The notes under the pieces were generated by a model that was given only the letters and a program-made list of their open reading frames with translations, was not told where the DNA came from and made no database searches. A stretch of 36,075 nucleotides of DNA from Flintibacter muris (GTDB lineage Bacteria > Bacillota > Clostridia > Oscillospirales > Oscillospiraceae). The stretch lies in the NCBI RefSeq assembly GCF_943192995.1, contig NZ_CALPCP010000037.1, forward strand, positions 1 through 36,075, written 5' to 3'. The position numbers and the translations under genes are program-made. The first letter of the stretch is position 1. Each line of letters opens with the position of its first letter. Shown one piece after another: positions 16,113 to 24,613 of this stretch.

Positions 16113-16183
16113 TTGTCAGCGACAGCCCTTTTGGTCATTTTGCCGGGCGCCCCGCCAGGGGTTTTGCTCATTTTCCCATTTTG

Positions 16184-16309
16184 GGAAGTCAATTTTGTCG
16201 CTGCAGGGCGCGATGACCCCGCCGTGCCGTCGGGAAAAACTTCTAACCAGCGGCGGGCCGAGTCGTCCCGCCCTATAAATTCGGTTGGACTTATTGAAAA
16301 TTGATTTCC
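16184..16309. mobile_element. MITE, copy 1 (about 126 bp)
   Basis: Terminal inverted repeats of about 14 bases (GGAAGTCAATTTTG / GAAAATTGATTTCC, 12 of 14 complementary), with sub-terminal inner inverted segments TGCAGGGCGCGATGACCCC and GGGCCGAGTCGTCCCGCCCT. No coding capacity. A second copy in the same orientation is at 32904-33027 and shares long exact stretches such as CCAGCGGCGGGCCGAGTCGT. Confidence 0.8.
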
Positions 16310-16341
16310 TTGGGGGCCGCTGTAAAGTCCCGAAGTTTTTC

Positions 16342-16370
16342 TTGCATATTGGGGGAGTATCCTGTATAAT
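16342..16370 (+). promoter_or_regulatory. Promoter of the ECF-coaX operon
   Basis: TTGCAT (16342-16347), 17-base spacer, perfect TATAAT (16365-16370). Confidence 0.85.
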
Positions 16371-16376
16371 GGACCG

Positions 16377-16450
16377 CTGAGAGGACGGGGACGTCCTCGC
16401 CCTCTTAATAAATGCGCTGCATCCGTGTAAGGCGGAGCGGCAGCAGGAGG
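16377..16450 (+). promoter_or_regulatory. Structured 5' leader of the ECF-coaX operon
   Basis: A perfect hairpin GAGGACG-ggga-CGTCCTC (16381-16398) is followed by a second stem, GCTGC/GCAGC (16416-16420 with 16440-16444), enclosing a TCCG/CGGA helix and ending at the AGGAGG ribosome site (16445-16450). The position next to the ribosome site would allow translational control. It does not match a riboswitch class I know. Confidence 0.45.
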
Positions 16451-16458
16451 TAATTTGT

Positions 16459-17112
16459 ATGAAAACCCGTAAGCACGACACCCGTTGGCTGGTGGGAGTG
16501 GCCCTGTTTGTGGCCCTCCAGCTGGTATTACAGCTCACCGGCATTGGCTTGATTCCCCTGCCCCTTATCCGGGCCACTACGCTCCATATCCCCGTGATTG
16601 TGGGGGCGGTGGTGCTGGGCCCCCTGGCGGGGGCAATTTTGGGCGGCGTATTTGGCCTGTGCTCCATGTGGACGGCCACCACTGCCCCTACCGTGCTGTC
16701 CTTTGCGTTCTCCCCCTTCCTGGCCGACTCCCTCGCCGGGGCGGCCAAGGCGGTTTGGATTGCCCTGGGGTGCCGGATTCTCATTGGCGTGGTGTCCGGC
16801 TGGCTGTGGATTGCGCTGAAAAAGCTGAGGGTCAACGACCTCATTGCCCTGCCTGTGGTGGGGGCGGCCGGGGCGCTGACCAACACCGGACTGGTGATGG
16901 GCAGCATCTACTTCCTTCTGTCCCCCGAATTTGCTGCGGCCCAGAAGGTAGGCATGGAGGCGGTACTGGGTCTGGTTATGGGCATCGTGGCCACCTCCGG
17001 TGTGGCCGAGGCTGTGGCCGCCGCCGTGCTGGTGGAGGCAGTGTGCGCGGCACTGCTCCATGTGCCCGCGAATCTGCGTCCTGTCCGCGTTGTGGTGGAA
17101 AAAGAGAAATAA
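16459..17112 (+). CDS. ECF transporter S component, probably for pantothenate
   Basis: 217 aa, about six membrane helices. It belongs to the energy-coupling-factor substrate-binding (S) component type: TM1 ends near IGLIPLPLIRATTLHIPVIV and the next loop GAVVLGPLAGAILGGVFGLC is typical. S components work with shared EcfA/A'/T subunits encoded elsewhere; none is in the window. The pantothenate call rests on the neighbour: pantothenate kinase starts 19 bases downstream on the same message. Import followed by phosphorylation would trap vitamin B5 for CoA synthesis. ATG 16459 has AGGAGG eight bases upstream. Another vitamin cannot be ruled out from sequence alone. Confidence 0.8.
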   Translation: MKTRKHDTRWLVGVALFVALQLVLQLTGIGLIPLPLIRATTLHIPVIVGAVVLGPLAGAILGGVFGLCSMWTATTAPTVLSFAFSPFLADSLAGAAKAVWIALGCRILIGVVSGWLWIALKKLRVNDLIALPVVGAAGALTNTGLVMGSIYFLLSPEFAAAQKVGMEAVLGLVMGIVATSGVAEAVAAAVLVEAVCAALLHVPANLRPVRVVVEKEK

Positions 17113-17131
17113 ACCTGTTGAGGTGAGCGCT

Positions 17132-17899
17132 ATGCTCCTGGCCATCGACATTGGCAACACAAATATCGTGATTGGCGGCATTGAGGGCGGGAAAATCGCC
17201 TTTGAGGCCCGAATTGCCACCGACCGCATCAAGACCTCTGACCAGTATGGGGCGGAGATCAAGAGCATGCTCAGCCTGTTTGACGTCAAGCCCGCCGATG
17301 TGGAGGACTGCATCATCTCCTCGGTGGTGCCGCCGGTGTTCAACTCGGTGCGCACGGGCATTGTCAAGGTGACAGGAAAGCAGCCTCTGGTGGTGGGTCC
17401 CGGGCTGAAAACCGGGCTGAATATCCGTATGGACAACCCCTCCCAGGTGGGCAGCGACCGGATCGTAATCGCCGTGGCCGCTTTGGCGGAGTATGCGCCC
17501 CCACTTACCCTGCTGGACCTGGGCACCGCCACCACCATTGAGGTGGTGGGCCAGGGGAGCACTTACCTGGGGGGGTGCATCATCCCGGGTGTGCGGGTGT
17601 CGCTGGAGGCCCTCACCTCCCGCACGGCCCAGCTGCCCGGCATCAGTCTGGATCGGCCCCGGCGGGTGATCGGCAAGAATACTGTGGACTGCATGCGCAG
17701 CGGCATCATGTACGGCACCGCCGCCATGCTGGACGGCATGCTGGACCGGGTGGAGGAGGAGCTGGGCTTTTCCACCACTGTGGTGGCCACCGGAGGAATG
17801 GCCCAGTTTGTAGTCCCCCTGTGCCGCCGGGAGATCAGGCTGGAGAGGGACCTGCTGCTGAAAGGGCTGAACATCATCTATCAAAAGAATAAAAAATGA
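17132..17899 (+). CDS. coaX: Type III pantothenate kinase CoaX
   Basis: 255 aa, normal length. Phosphorylates pantothenate with ATP, the first step of CoA synthesis; type III enzymes need a monovalent cation and are not feedback-inhibited by CoA. The ASKHA fold is seen in MLLAIDIGNTNIVIGGIEGG (phosphate loop), QVGSDRIVIAVAAL (catalytic Asp region), LLDLGTATTIEVV, and GGCIIPGV. ATG 17132 has GAGGTGA five bases upstream; the longer frame from 17000 lies inside the upstream gene. Confidence 0.95.
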   Translation: MLLAIDIGNTNIVIGGIEGGKIAFEARIATDRIKTSDQYGAEIKSMLSLFDVKPADVEDCIISSVVPPVFNSVRTGIVKVTGKQPLVVGPGLKTGLNIRMDNPSQVGSDRIVIAVAALAEYAPPLTLLDLGTATTIEVVGQGSTYLGGCIIPGVRVSLEALTSRTAQLPGISLDRPRRVIGKNTVDCMRSGIMYGTAAMLDGMLDRVEEELGFSTTVVATGGMAQFVVPLCRREIRLERDLLLKGLNIIYQKNKK

Positions 17900-17902
17900 G
17901 AA

Positions 17903-17930
17903 CAGGGCAGACGCATACGCGTCTGCCCTG
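17903..17930. terminator. Strong hairpin after coaX
   Basis: Perfect 12-bp stem CAGGGCAGACGC-atac-GCGTCTGCCCTG. On the plus strand no U-tract follows; on the minus strand it is followed by a T-rich run (TTCTCATTTTTT), so it suits a minus-strand terminator better, or serves both ways. Confidence 0.65.
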
Positions 17931-17937
17931 ACGGTAT

Positions 17938-18063
17938 TCAGCCCTCCAGCGCCTTTTGCAGATTTTCCGTGATCCGGTCCAAAAGCTGGTACTTTTTCTT
18001 ATCCTCCTTGTCTCTCGCGTTGGATACGGCATCTATTAAATTTTGTTGGCTAAGCCTTGACAA
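17938..18063 (-). pseudogene. Short reading frame, possible C-terminal gene remnant
   Basis: A minus-strand frame ends at TGA 17940-17938 and reads DAVSNARDKEDKKKYQLLDR then ITENLQKALEG, a natural-looking charged helical C-terminus. There is no ATG; a TTG at 18063 with a poorly placed AGAGGG is the only start. Its upstream part runs antisense through the T-box promoter. The hairpin at 17903-17930 with its minus-strand T-run would terminate it. It may be the surviving tail of a gene replaced by the T-box operon. Not recognised. Confidence 0.3.
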
Positions 18064-18085
18064 TACCCTCTGTTTTCCGTATAAT
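18057..18085 (+). promoter_or_regulatory. Consensus sigma-A promoter of the T-box operon
   Basis: TTGACA (18057-18062), 17-base spacer, TATAAT (18080-18085). A perfect match in both boxes and spacing; transcription should start near 18092. Confidence 0.92.
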
Positions 18086-18091
18086 GGACGG

Positions 18092-18325
18092 AACAAGGCA
18101 ATGCGAAAGAGGAGTATCCATGGGCGGACCTCCAGAGAGGGGGCGGACGGTGCAAGTCCCCGGTCCGGGTTGGAGAAAGTGGCTTTCGGGCTCTGCCCCC
18201 GAAGGGACAGTAAGGGGCAGCGGAACTTCCCGTTACAGAAGGAATGAGGGTCCCCATCCGGGGAAAATTCAGGTGGTACCGCGGTTTTGCAATCGCCCTG
18301 AGTCTGTTGGACTCGGGGCGTTTTT
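18092..18325 (+). promoter_or_regulatory. T-box riboswitch leader (tRNA-sensing), probable valine
   Basis: The T-box core AGGTGGTACCGCGG is at 18271-18284. Stem I is visible: a lower helix CGAAAG/CTTTCG, the AGTA specifier-loop motif (18113-18116), the AGAGAG bulge (18134-18139) and a GGTGCAAGTCCCC distal loop. A stem II CTGCCCC/GGGGCAG follows. The 3' side of the specifier loop reads GAAAGTGG, so GTG (valine, 18179-18181) is the likely specifier, in keeping with valS downstream; AGT in the same loop is the alternative. The UGGU bulge would pair with a tRNA ending ACCA. Uncharged tRNA should favour antitermination. Confidence 0.9.
18294..18325 (+). terminator. T-box intrinsic terminator
   Basis: CGCCCTGAGTC-tgttg-GACTCGGGGCG followed by TTTTT, right after the T-box core. 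It competes with the antiterminator built on that core. Confidence 0.92.
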
Positions 18326-18342
18326 CAATGGAGGAATATGCT

Positions 18343-18957
18343 GTGGAGTTTGAAATTCGGCCGGATTACACAGTGGAGGATTTTGCTGCCTTCTGGCACG
18401 GCTTTCGGGAAAAACGGCCTGGAACAAAGGGCGTTCAGCGTCTCTCAGACCGGGGAATGTGGCGGGTCGCTTGGCTGTTTTTCGGGGGAGGAGTTTTTCT
18501 GTTGGCGGTATGCTGGCTGAATCCTCTGGAGTTCCAGCCGGTTCCCCCTTACATGATCTGTATGGGACTGGTTTTTCTGACATTGGGCGTACTGAGCCTG
18601 ATTCAGTGGCGGCCAGGGCGGTCAGAGCCGGTTTGGCCCCGCTGGGCCAAGCGGTGCTGTAAAAAGTGGTCGGGGCAGGCCCCGGAGCTGCGCTGGTTCT
18701 ACCGCTTTACGCCAGCGGGCATGGAGATGCACAACAGCACCAGCGGCCACCGCTATGATTACAGTCAGCTTCAGCAGCCATGGGAGGATGAGGAGCACTT
18801 CTACCTCACCCTGGACCAAAAAATATGGCACATTTTGAACAAATCCCAGTTCACCAAGGGTGACCCGGATCAATTCGCCGCCTTTCTGGCGGAGCAGACG
18901 GGCAAAGCAGTGCGCTGGGTGGACGGAGAAAAAGCCCGGAGAGGGGTGGCGCTTTGA
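18343..18957 (+). CDS. YcxB-like membrane protein, first of three
   Basis: 204 aa, function unknown. Two membrane helices (about 41-59 and 70-89) lie between a short cytoplasmic N-terminus and a C-terminal domain (about 115-190) of the YcxB-like kind: FYRFTPAGMEM, a Tyr-rich strand, then ...HFYLTLDQKIWHILNKSQF and a final helix. That fold resembles a pleckstrin-homology-like barrel. The start is taken as GTG 18343 because GGAGG (18330-18334) is eight bases before it; an ATG at 18328 directly after the terminator T-run would lack a site. First gene after the T-box. The stop overlaps the start of the next gene. Confidence 0.75.
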   Translation: MEFEIRPDYTVEDFAAFWHGFREKRPGTKGVQRLSDRGMWRVAWLFFGGGVFLLAVCWLNPLEFQPVPPYMICMGLVFLTLGVLSLIQWRPGRSEPVWPRWAKRCCKKWSGQAPELRWFYRFTPAGMEMHNSTSGHRYDYSQLQQPWEDEEHFYLTLDQKIWHILNKSQFTKGDPDQFAAFLAEQTGKAVRWVDGEKARRGVAL

Positions 18958-19472
18958 TTGTGATACAGACCACCATTGACCACAGGGCCATGACCGCCCT
19001 GGCCAGGATGACCCGAAAGACCATGCGCCGGGGCCGGAACGGTCCGGTGCGGGTGCTGGCCTGGTTTGCGGTGCTGCTGGAAGGTTACTTGACAGCAATA
19101 TACCTCCGGGCCGGGGTGGGGGGCTGGCATGTCAACGCCCTGCTGGGGGGCATTATGCTGGCCTGCATACTGGGGGAGGACCGGGTCAACGGGGCTATAG
19201 GCCTGCGCAGAACCCCCCCGGACAGCCGGGAGGTGAACACCGCCTTTCAGGAGAAGGAGAGCTGCTACATCTGCCGGGCCCAGTCCGGGGAGCGGTGGTG
19301 GCTGTACAGCCAGGTTGCCGCGGCGGTGGAGACAAAGGACTACTTTGCTCTCCTTCTGGACCGAAAGCAGGGGCAGGTATTCGACAAGCGGGGCCTCACC
19401 TGGGGCACCATGGAGGAGCTGAGGGAGCTGATCCGGAAAAAAACGGGTTTGAAGATCCAACATGTCAGATAG
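18954..19472 (+). CDS. YcxB-like membrane protein, second of three
   Basis: 172 aa, function unknown. A basic N-terminus (RKTMRRGRNGPVR), two membrane helices (about 32-50 and 59-75) and a C-terminal YcxB-like domain (about 95-165) with RWWLYSQVAAAVETKDYFAL, then a DKRGLTW strand and a final helix. The start TTG 18954 overlaps the previous stop (TTGA) and has AGGGG seven bases upstream; GTG 18960 is possible. Same plan as its two neighbours although their sequences have drifted far apart, which suggests an old tandem duplication. Confidence 0.7.
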   Translation: MIVIQTTIDHRAMTALARMTRKTMRRGRNGPVRVLAWFAVLLEGYLTAIYLRAGVGGWHVNALLGGIMLACILGEDRVNGAIGLRRTPPDSREVNTAFQEKESCYICRAQSGERWWLYSQVAAAVETKDYFALLLDRKQGQVFDKRGLTWGTMEELRELIRKKTGLKIQHVR

Positions 19473-19482
19473 GAGGCGCGGA

Positions 19483-20085
19483 ATGAACACACCACAGGGA
19501 AAACTGGTCTTTCGAGGCACCACCGAGCAGCTGGAGACAGCCGGAGACTGGCTCATTTTGCTCAGCTACACCCGCATGATGCGCATTGGACGGATTATGG
19601 GGCCGCTGGTGACCATCTTTCTGGCGCTGGCCGGCTTTGTCCAGTTCCGGGAGGGAAAGCCCTCCATGTTCTTTCTCTATATGATCCTCACGCTCTATGT
19701 GGGTATGACGATCATACGCAAAACCAGCGGCGGCGATCCGGCGGCGGCGGTGAAAACCAACCGGGAGGCCCGGCAAAAGGCCAAGGAGGCGGGCCGGTAC
19801 AACGGCGATCTGCCCTTTCGCATTGAGCTGGAGGGCAAAGAGTGCCGGGTCTACTTCGACGGCGGCCAGCCCCACCAGATTTTCGACTGCCGGAAGTTCC
19901 GTACCGCGGTGGAGTGTGATGAGATTGTGTGGATCACCGGCAAGCGGATGGCCGGCCTGCCCCTGCCCAAGGAGCAGCTGGAGGGTGACCCCAGCGCTCT
20001 GCGCCGGTGGCTCAAACCCTACGTGGCCATCTGGTATACCTGCCAGATTCCGGAAAAGCTGAAGGCTGCCGTCAGACCCTCCTGA
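19483..20085 (+). CDS. YcxB-like membrane protein, third of three
   Basis: 200 aa, function unknown. Two membrane helices (about 37-55 and 61-78), a basic linker rich in Arg/Lys/Ala (about 85-107), and a C-terminal domain (about 110-195) with [16 protein letters not shown] and a strand set ending [20 protein letters not shown], followed by a final helix. ATG 19483 has a perfect AGGAGG six bases upstream. It ends 58 bases before valS with no terminator between, so valS should be read from the same message. Confidence 0.72.
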   Translation: MNTPQGKLVFRGTTEQLETAGDWLILLSYTRMMRIGRIMGPLVTIFLALAGFVQFREGKPSMFFLYMILTLYVGMTIIRKTSGGDPAAAVKTNREARQKAKEAGRYNGDLPFRIELEGKECRVYFDGGQPHQIFDCRKFRTAVECDEIVWITGKRMAGLPLPKEQLEGDPSALRRWLKPYVAIWYTCQIPEKLKAAVRPS

Positions 20086-20143
20086 GCTGGGGGAAGGCGT
20101 TTGTAAAAATCCGAAACAATTTACTGCTAAAGGAGATATTTCT

Positions 20144-22786
20144 ATGAAAAAAGAACTGCCAAAGGTCTATGAGCCCCAGGAGGCGGAGGGCCGCATTTAC
20201 AAAATGTGGGAGGAAAACGGCTGCTTTAAGGGCCGCCGTGACCCGAAAAAGAAGCCCTTTACCATTGTTATGCCCCCGCCCAACGTGACGGGCCAGCTCC
20301 ACATGGGCCATGCCATGGATTCCACTCTCCAGGACATTCTGATTCGGTTCAAGCGGATGCAGGGCTACGCCGCCCTGTGGGTGCCCGGCTCCGACCACGC
20401 CGGCATCGCTACCCAGGTGAAGGTGGAGGAGGAGCTGCGCAAGAACGAGGGCCTGAGCCGCTACGACCTGGGCCGGGAGAAATTCCTGGAGCGGGTGTGG
20501 GACTGGAAGGCCAAGTACGGCGCCCGGATTGTGGCCCAGCAGAAGAAGCTTGGCTCCTCCTGCGACTGGGATCGGTCCCGCTTCACCATGGACGAGGGCC
20601 TGTCCCGGGCGGTGCGCCATGTGTTTGTCTCCCTGTATCAGAAGGACCTGATCTATAAGGGCTCCCGGATCATCAACTGGTGCCCCCACTGCGTCACCGC
20701 CCTGTCCGACGCCGAGGTGGAGTATCAGGACAAGCCCGGCCACCTGTGGCACATGCGCTACCCTCTGGCCGACGGCTCCGGCTATCTGGTGGTGGCCACC
20801 ACCCGCCCCGAGACCATGATGGGCGACACCGGCGTGGCCGTCAACCCAAACGACGACCGGTACAAGCACCTGGTGGGCAAGAGCTGTATCCTTCCCCTGA
20901 TGGACCGGGAGATCCCCATTGTGGCTGACGACTATGTGGAGATGGACTTCGGCACCGGCTGCGTGAAGATGACCCCCGCCCACGACCCCAACGACTTTGA
21001 GGTGGGCCTGCGCCACAACCTGGAGACCATCCGGGTGCTGGACGACAACGGCGTTGTCAACGCCAACGGCGGAAAGTATGAGGGGATGGACCGGTATCAG
21101 GCCCGAAAGGCCGTGGTGGCCGACCTGGAGGCTCTGGGCCTGATGGAGAAGATTGAGCCCTACTCCCACAATGTGGGCACCTGCTACCGCTGCCACAGCG
21201 ACGTGGAGCCTCTTATCTCCGCCCAGTGGTTTGTCCGCATGGAGCCCCTGGCCCGTGAGGCCCTGCGGGTGGTCAACGAGGGGGAGACAAAGTTTGTCCC
21301 CGACCGCTTCGCCAAGACTTATACCAACTGGATGGAGAATGTCCATGACTGGTGCATCTCCCGCCAGCTGTGGTGGGGCCACCAGATTCCCGCCTGGTAC
21401 TGTGCCGACTGCGGCCACGTGACCGTCTCGGAAACCGACCCCGACTGCTGTGAAAAGTGCGCTTCCAAACACATTGAGCGGGACCCGGATGTGCTGGACA
21501 CCTGGTTCTCCTCCGCTCTGTGGCCATTCTCCACCCTGGGCTGGCCGGACAACACCGAGGACTTCCAGTATTACTACCCCACTGACGTGCTGGTGACGGG
21601 CTACGACATTATCTTCTTCTGGGTGGCCCGGATGATCTTCTCCGCCTGTGAGCACACCGGCAAGCCCCCCTTCCACACCGTGTTTATCCACGGCCTGGTC
21701 CGGGACGACAAGGGGCGGAAAATGTCCAAGTCTCTGGGCAACGGCATTGACCCCCTGGAGATTGCCGACAAATACGGCGCCGACGCCCTGCGCTTCAACC
21801 TGGTTACCGGCAACTCTCCGGGCAACGATATGCGCTTTTACACTGAGCGGTGCGAGGCCATGCGCAACTTCGCCAACAAAATCTGGAACGCCAGCCGCTT
21901 CCTGATGATGAACCTGACCATTGATAAATGTGAGCTGCCCGAGAAGCTGGAGCTGGAGGACAAGTGGATTTTGTCCAGGCTGAACCGCGCGGTGGCGGAG
22001 ATCACCGAGAATATGGACCGGTATGAGCTGGGTGTGGCCGCCCAGAAGATTTACGATTTTATCTGGGACGACTACTGCGACTGGTATATCGAGCTGACCA
22101 AGACCCGCCTCCAGGGTGAGGACGAGGACAGCAAGGTCCGGGCCCAACAGGTGCTGTGCTGGGTGCTGACGGAAATGCTCAAGCTGCTCCACCCCTTTAT
22201 GCCCTTCATCACGGAGGAAATCTGGCAGGCCCTGCCCCACGAGGGGGACTTCCTGATGATGCAGAACTGGCCTGTGGCCTCTGAGACCATGAACTTCCCC
22301 CAGGAGGAAAAGGCCATGGAGCTGATTATGGACGCCATCCGGGCCATCCGGGGCCGGCGCAGCGAGATGAACGTGCCCCCCTCCAAGAAAGCCCGCCTCA
22401 CCGTGGCCACCATGGAGACGGAGATCTTCACCCTGGGTGTGCCCTTCCTGAAGAAGCTGGCCTACGCCAGCGAGGTGGAGATTGTCCCCTTTGCCCAGGC
22501 CCAGGCCGATGACGCCGCCGCCCAGGCCGGGCAGGTGTCCATTGTCACCCACGCCGCCCAGCTGTCCATCCCCCTGGGGGAGCTGGTGGACCTGGAGAAG
22601 GAGAAGCAGCGTGTGGAGAAGGAGCTGAAAAAGCAGTCCGCCGAGCTGGAAAAGCTGAACGCCAAGCTGAACAACCCAGGTTTTGTCAACAAGGCCCCCG
22701 CCCATGTGGTGGAGGCGGAAAAAGAACGGGCTATACAGCTTGCCGAACTGGTGGCCAAGCTGGAAGCCCAACAGAAAGGGATGTGA
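20144..22786 (+). CDS. valS: Valyl-tRNA synthetase
   Basis: 880 aa, full family length. Charges tRNA-Val and edits misactivated threonine. Class I motifs: HMGH (53-56, the HIGH box) and KMSKS (526-530). The insertion between them holds the editing domain, with [17 protein letters not shown]. An anticodon-binding helical domain follows, and the C-terminal coiled coil is visible ([20 protein letters not shown]). ATG 20144 has AAGGAGA seven bases upstream. No separate promoter or T-box is evident in the 58-base gap, so the T-box at 18092, 1.8 kb upstream, is the likely control. The next gene starts five bases after its stop. Confidence 0.97.
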   Translation: MKKELPKVYEPQEAEGRIYKMWEENGCFKGRRDPKKKPFTIVMPPPNVTGQLHMGHAMDSTLQDILIRFKRMQGYAALWVPGSDHAGIATQVKVEEELRKNEGLSRYDLGREKFLERVWDWKAKYGARIVAQQKKLGSSCDWDRSRFTMDEGLSRAVRHVFVSLYQKDLIYKGSRIINWCPHCVTALSDAEVEYQDKPGHLWHMRYPLADGSGYLVVATTRPETMMGDTGVAVNPNDDRYKHLVGKSCILPLMDREIPIVADDYVEMDFGTGCVKMTPAHDPNDFEVGLRHNLETIRVLDDNGVVNANGGKYEGMDRYQARKAVVADLEALGLMEKIEPYSHNVGTCYRCHSDVEPLISAQWFVRMEPLAREALRVVNEGETKFVPDRFAKTYTNWMENVHDWCISRQLWWGHQIPAWYCADCGHVTVSETDPDCCEKCASKHIERDPDVLDTWFSSALWPFSTLGWPDNTEDFQYYYPTDVLVTGYDIIFFWVARMIFSACEHTGKPPFHTVFIHGLVRDDKGRKMSKSLGNGIDPLEIADKYGADALRFNLVTGNSPGNDMRFYTERCEAMRNFANKIWNASRFLMMNLTIDKCELPEKLELEDKWILSRLNRAVAEITENMDRYELGVAAQKIYDFIWDDYCDWYIELTKTRLQGEDEDSKVRAQQVLCWVLTEMLKLLHPFMPFITEEIWQALPHEGDFLMMQNWPVASETMNFPQEEKAMELIMDAIRAIRGRRSEMNVPPSKKARLTVATMETEIFTLGVPFLKKLAYASEVEIVPFAQAQADDAAAQAGQVSIVTHAAQLSIPLGELVDLEKEKQRVEKELKKQSAELEKLNAKLNNPGFVNKAPAHVVEAEKERAIQLAELVAKLEAQQKGM

Positions 22787-22790
22787 CAGC

Positions 22791-24604
22791 ATGAGAAAGC
22801 AACATTCATACGGTGGAAAGCTGACTGCCCTGCTGTTGGCGGCGGTGCTGACCCTCGGCCTTGTGCCCATTCGGGCCTCGGCCGCCGGTACCGCCCACTT
22901 TAAGGACGTACCCTCCACCCACTGGGCCTACTCCTATGTGGAGCGGGCCTACAGCGATGGGGCCATCTCCGGCACCGGCGGCGACCCGGCCAAGGGGACC
23001 GGGGTATTTGACCCGGACGCCAAAATGACCTATAGCCAGTTCCTCACCATGCTGATGAGCGCCTTTTACCCGGAGGAAATGGCGCGGGTCACGGTGCGGA
23101 CCCCCTGGTACGCCCCGGCGATTCAGGTGGCCTCCAGCCGCCAACTGACCTATATCTCCCAGGACGACCTGATGAATAAGTACGCTGGCGCTTCCATCAA
23201 CCGCTATAACATGTCCTGGATTTTGGTCAAACTGCTGGAGGACAAGGGGACCGCCCTGCCCACGGAGAATGAGCGGGCCGCGGCGGCGGCCAAAATCGCC
23301 GACTGGGACAAGGTGGGGACGGACAACAAGTCTTGGCCCTACTATGTCTCCGCCGTGGTGGCCGCTGGGCTTATCTCCGGCGTGGACGACAGGGGTACCT
23401 TCGACGGGGCTGGCTACATCACCCGGGGAGCCGCCGCGGTGATTTACACCAAGCTGGCCGACAAGCTGTCCCAGCCTGGCACAACGACGCCGCCCAGCAC
23501 AGCGTCAAAGTTCAGCATTACCAAGGGCGAGGGCTGGGAGCTGATCCCCGACCCGGCCTATTGGAATGAGGTCGAGGAGACCTTCAACACCGTCTATCCC
23601 CGCCTGTGGGCCCGTTGGGGCGGGGACGTCGCCCAGAAGGAAATCACAGTCAACGTGAAGAAAATACTTCCGCTCAGCGGCGACCGCAAGGAGGCGCCAA
23701 TGTGGACGGGGTCTACAAACTACGACCACCAAAAGCAGCTTTGGGAGCGAAACATCGAGATTTCAGCGCATTTTAAGGATGTCGCGCCCACTCCGTGCTT
23801 CGCCCACGAACTGGGCCATGTGGTACAGATCTATAGTGGTCTGGACAGCAGCTGGTGGATCGAGACGCTGGCGTCCTATGCCAGCTTCCGCTATTGCTTC
23901 TATGCGGATGACGGTGTTCTGGCCCGGGGAGCCTTACGTTACATCGGAGACGATCAGGGCCTGCGGAACTGGCGCTTTGAGAACGACTACTACACCGCCT
24001 ACTGGTTCTTTGCCTATATGGACAGCCGGTATCCCACCACGCCCCAGGGCTATGGCCTGATCGACTCCATTCACTTCGCCATGGCCTCCAAGCAGATCAC
24101 CAGCGATAATATCAACGATCCGAATTTGAACGCCGTGGTGAAAAAGGTGACCGGGCTGAGCAGCATTGAACAGGTCCGCCAGCAGTATGTGAAGGAGCTG
24201 GACGCTGGCACTTGGGCCTTTAACGGCTTTGGCGGCTATGCCGACAACTACATCACCGAAAATATTCCCGGCGTGCCCAACCCCACCTACCCTACGGTGG
24301 ACGGTCTCAGCCTCTGCGCAGGAGCGCATACCTATGCGGTCTCCGGCCAGGCTTCCAGCGGGACGGCTGCGGACCATCTGGTGGATGGCAACCTGAGCAC
24401 CGTATCTTGACGGCTGAAGTACTACGACAGCGAGAAAAAACAGTGGAAGACTCTGGATACCGTGTCAGGAAATACCCAGGACGTGACCACCCGCAAGGTG
24501 ATTTCGGTCACCACGAAGAACCTCTGGCTGGAAATTTTGAACCCCAGCGGCACGGGGGCGGGACCGTCCGTCTGTACGAGCTGGAGCTCTACAACAAAGG
24601 ATAG
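22791..24604 (+). pseudogene. Secreted SLH-domain metalloprotease, broken near the 3' end
   Basis: The intact first frame (22791-24410) gives 539 aa. It has a signal peptide (about 1-31, ending RASAA), S-layer-homology modules (about 36-95, with HFKDVPSTHWAYSYVERA, and about 180-225), a Thr/Pro linker, then a zinc protease domain (about 240-500) with HELGHVVQ (H339, E340, H343) and WWIETLASYASF, resembling the plant/bacterial basic secretory protease family. TGA 24408-24410 interrupts a discoidin-type carbohydrate-binding tail: the same frame goes on as RLKYYDSEKKQWKTLDTVSG, and a one-base shift near 24555-24564 is then needed to reach TVRLYELELYNKG-stop at 24604. The protease part could still be made without its tail. 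Wall-attached extracellular protein. Confidence 0.8.
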
Positions 24605-24613
24605 GAGGCTTTT

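Noticed and set aside
18182..18184. GGC (glycine) as T-box specifier
   Set aside because: Those bases would lie mostly in the lower stem of Stem I and not in the loop; GTG in the loop agrees with valS downstream. The point is not fully settled.
18328..18342. ATG 18328 as start of the first YcxB-like gene
   Set aside because: It directly follows the T-box terminator T-run and has no ribosome site; GTG 18343 has GGAGG at ideal distance.
20072..22918. 948-aa open frame on the minus strand
   Set aside because: It is the antisense shadow of valS: Leu/Val/Gly/His-rich low-complexity sequence with no domain, caused by high GC codon use.
24408..24410. TGA read as selenocysteine or as a programmed read-through in the SLH-protease
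   Set aside because: A second defect (one-base frameshift about 150 bases on) and a shortened tail domain show decay; there is no redox-site context or selenocysteine insertion stem evident.
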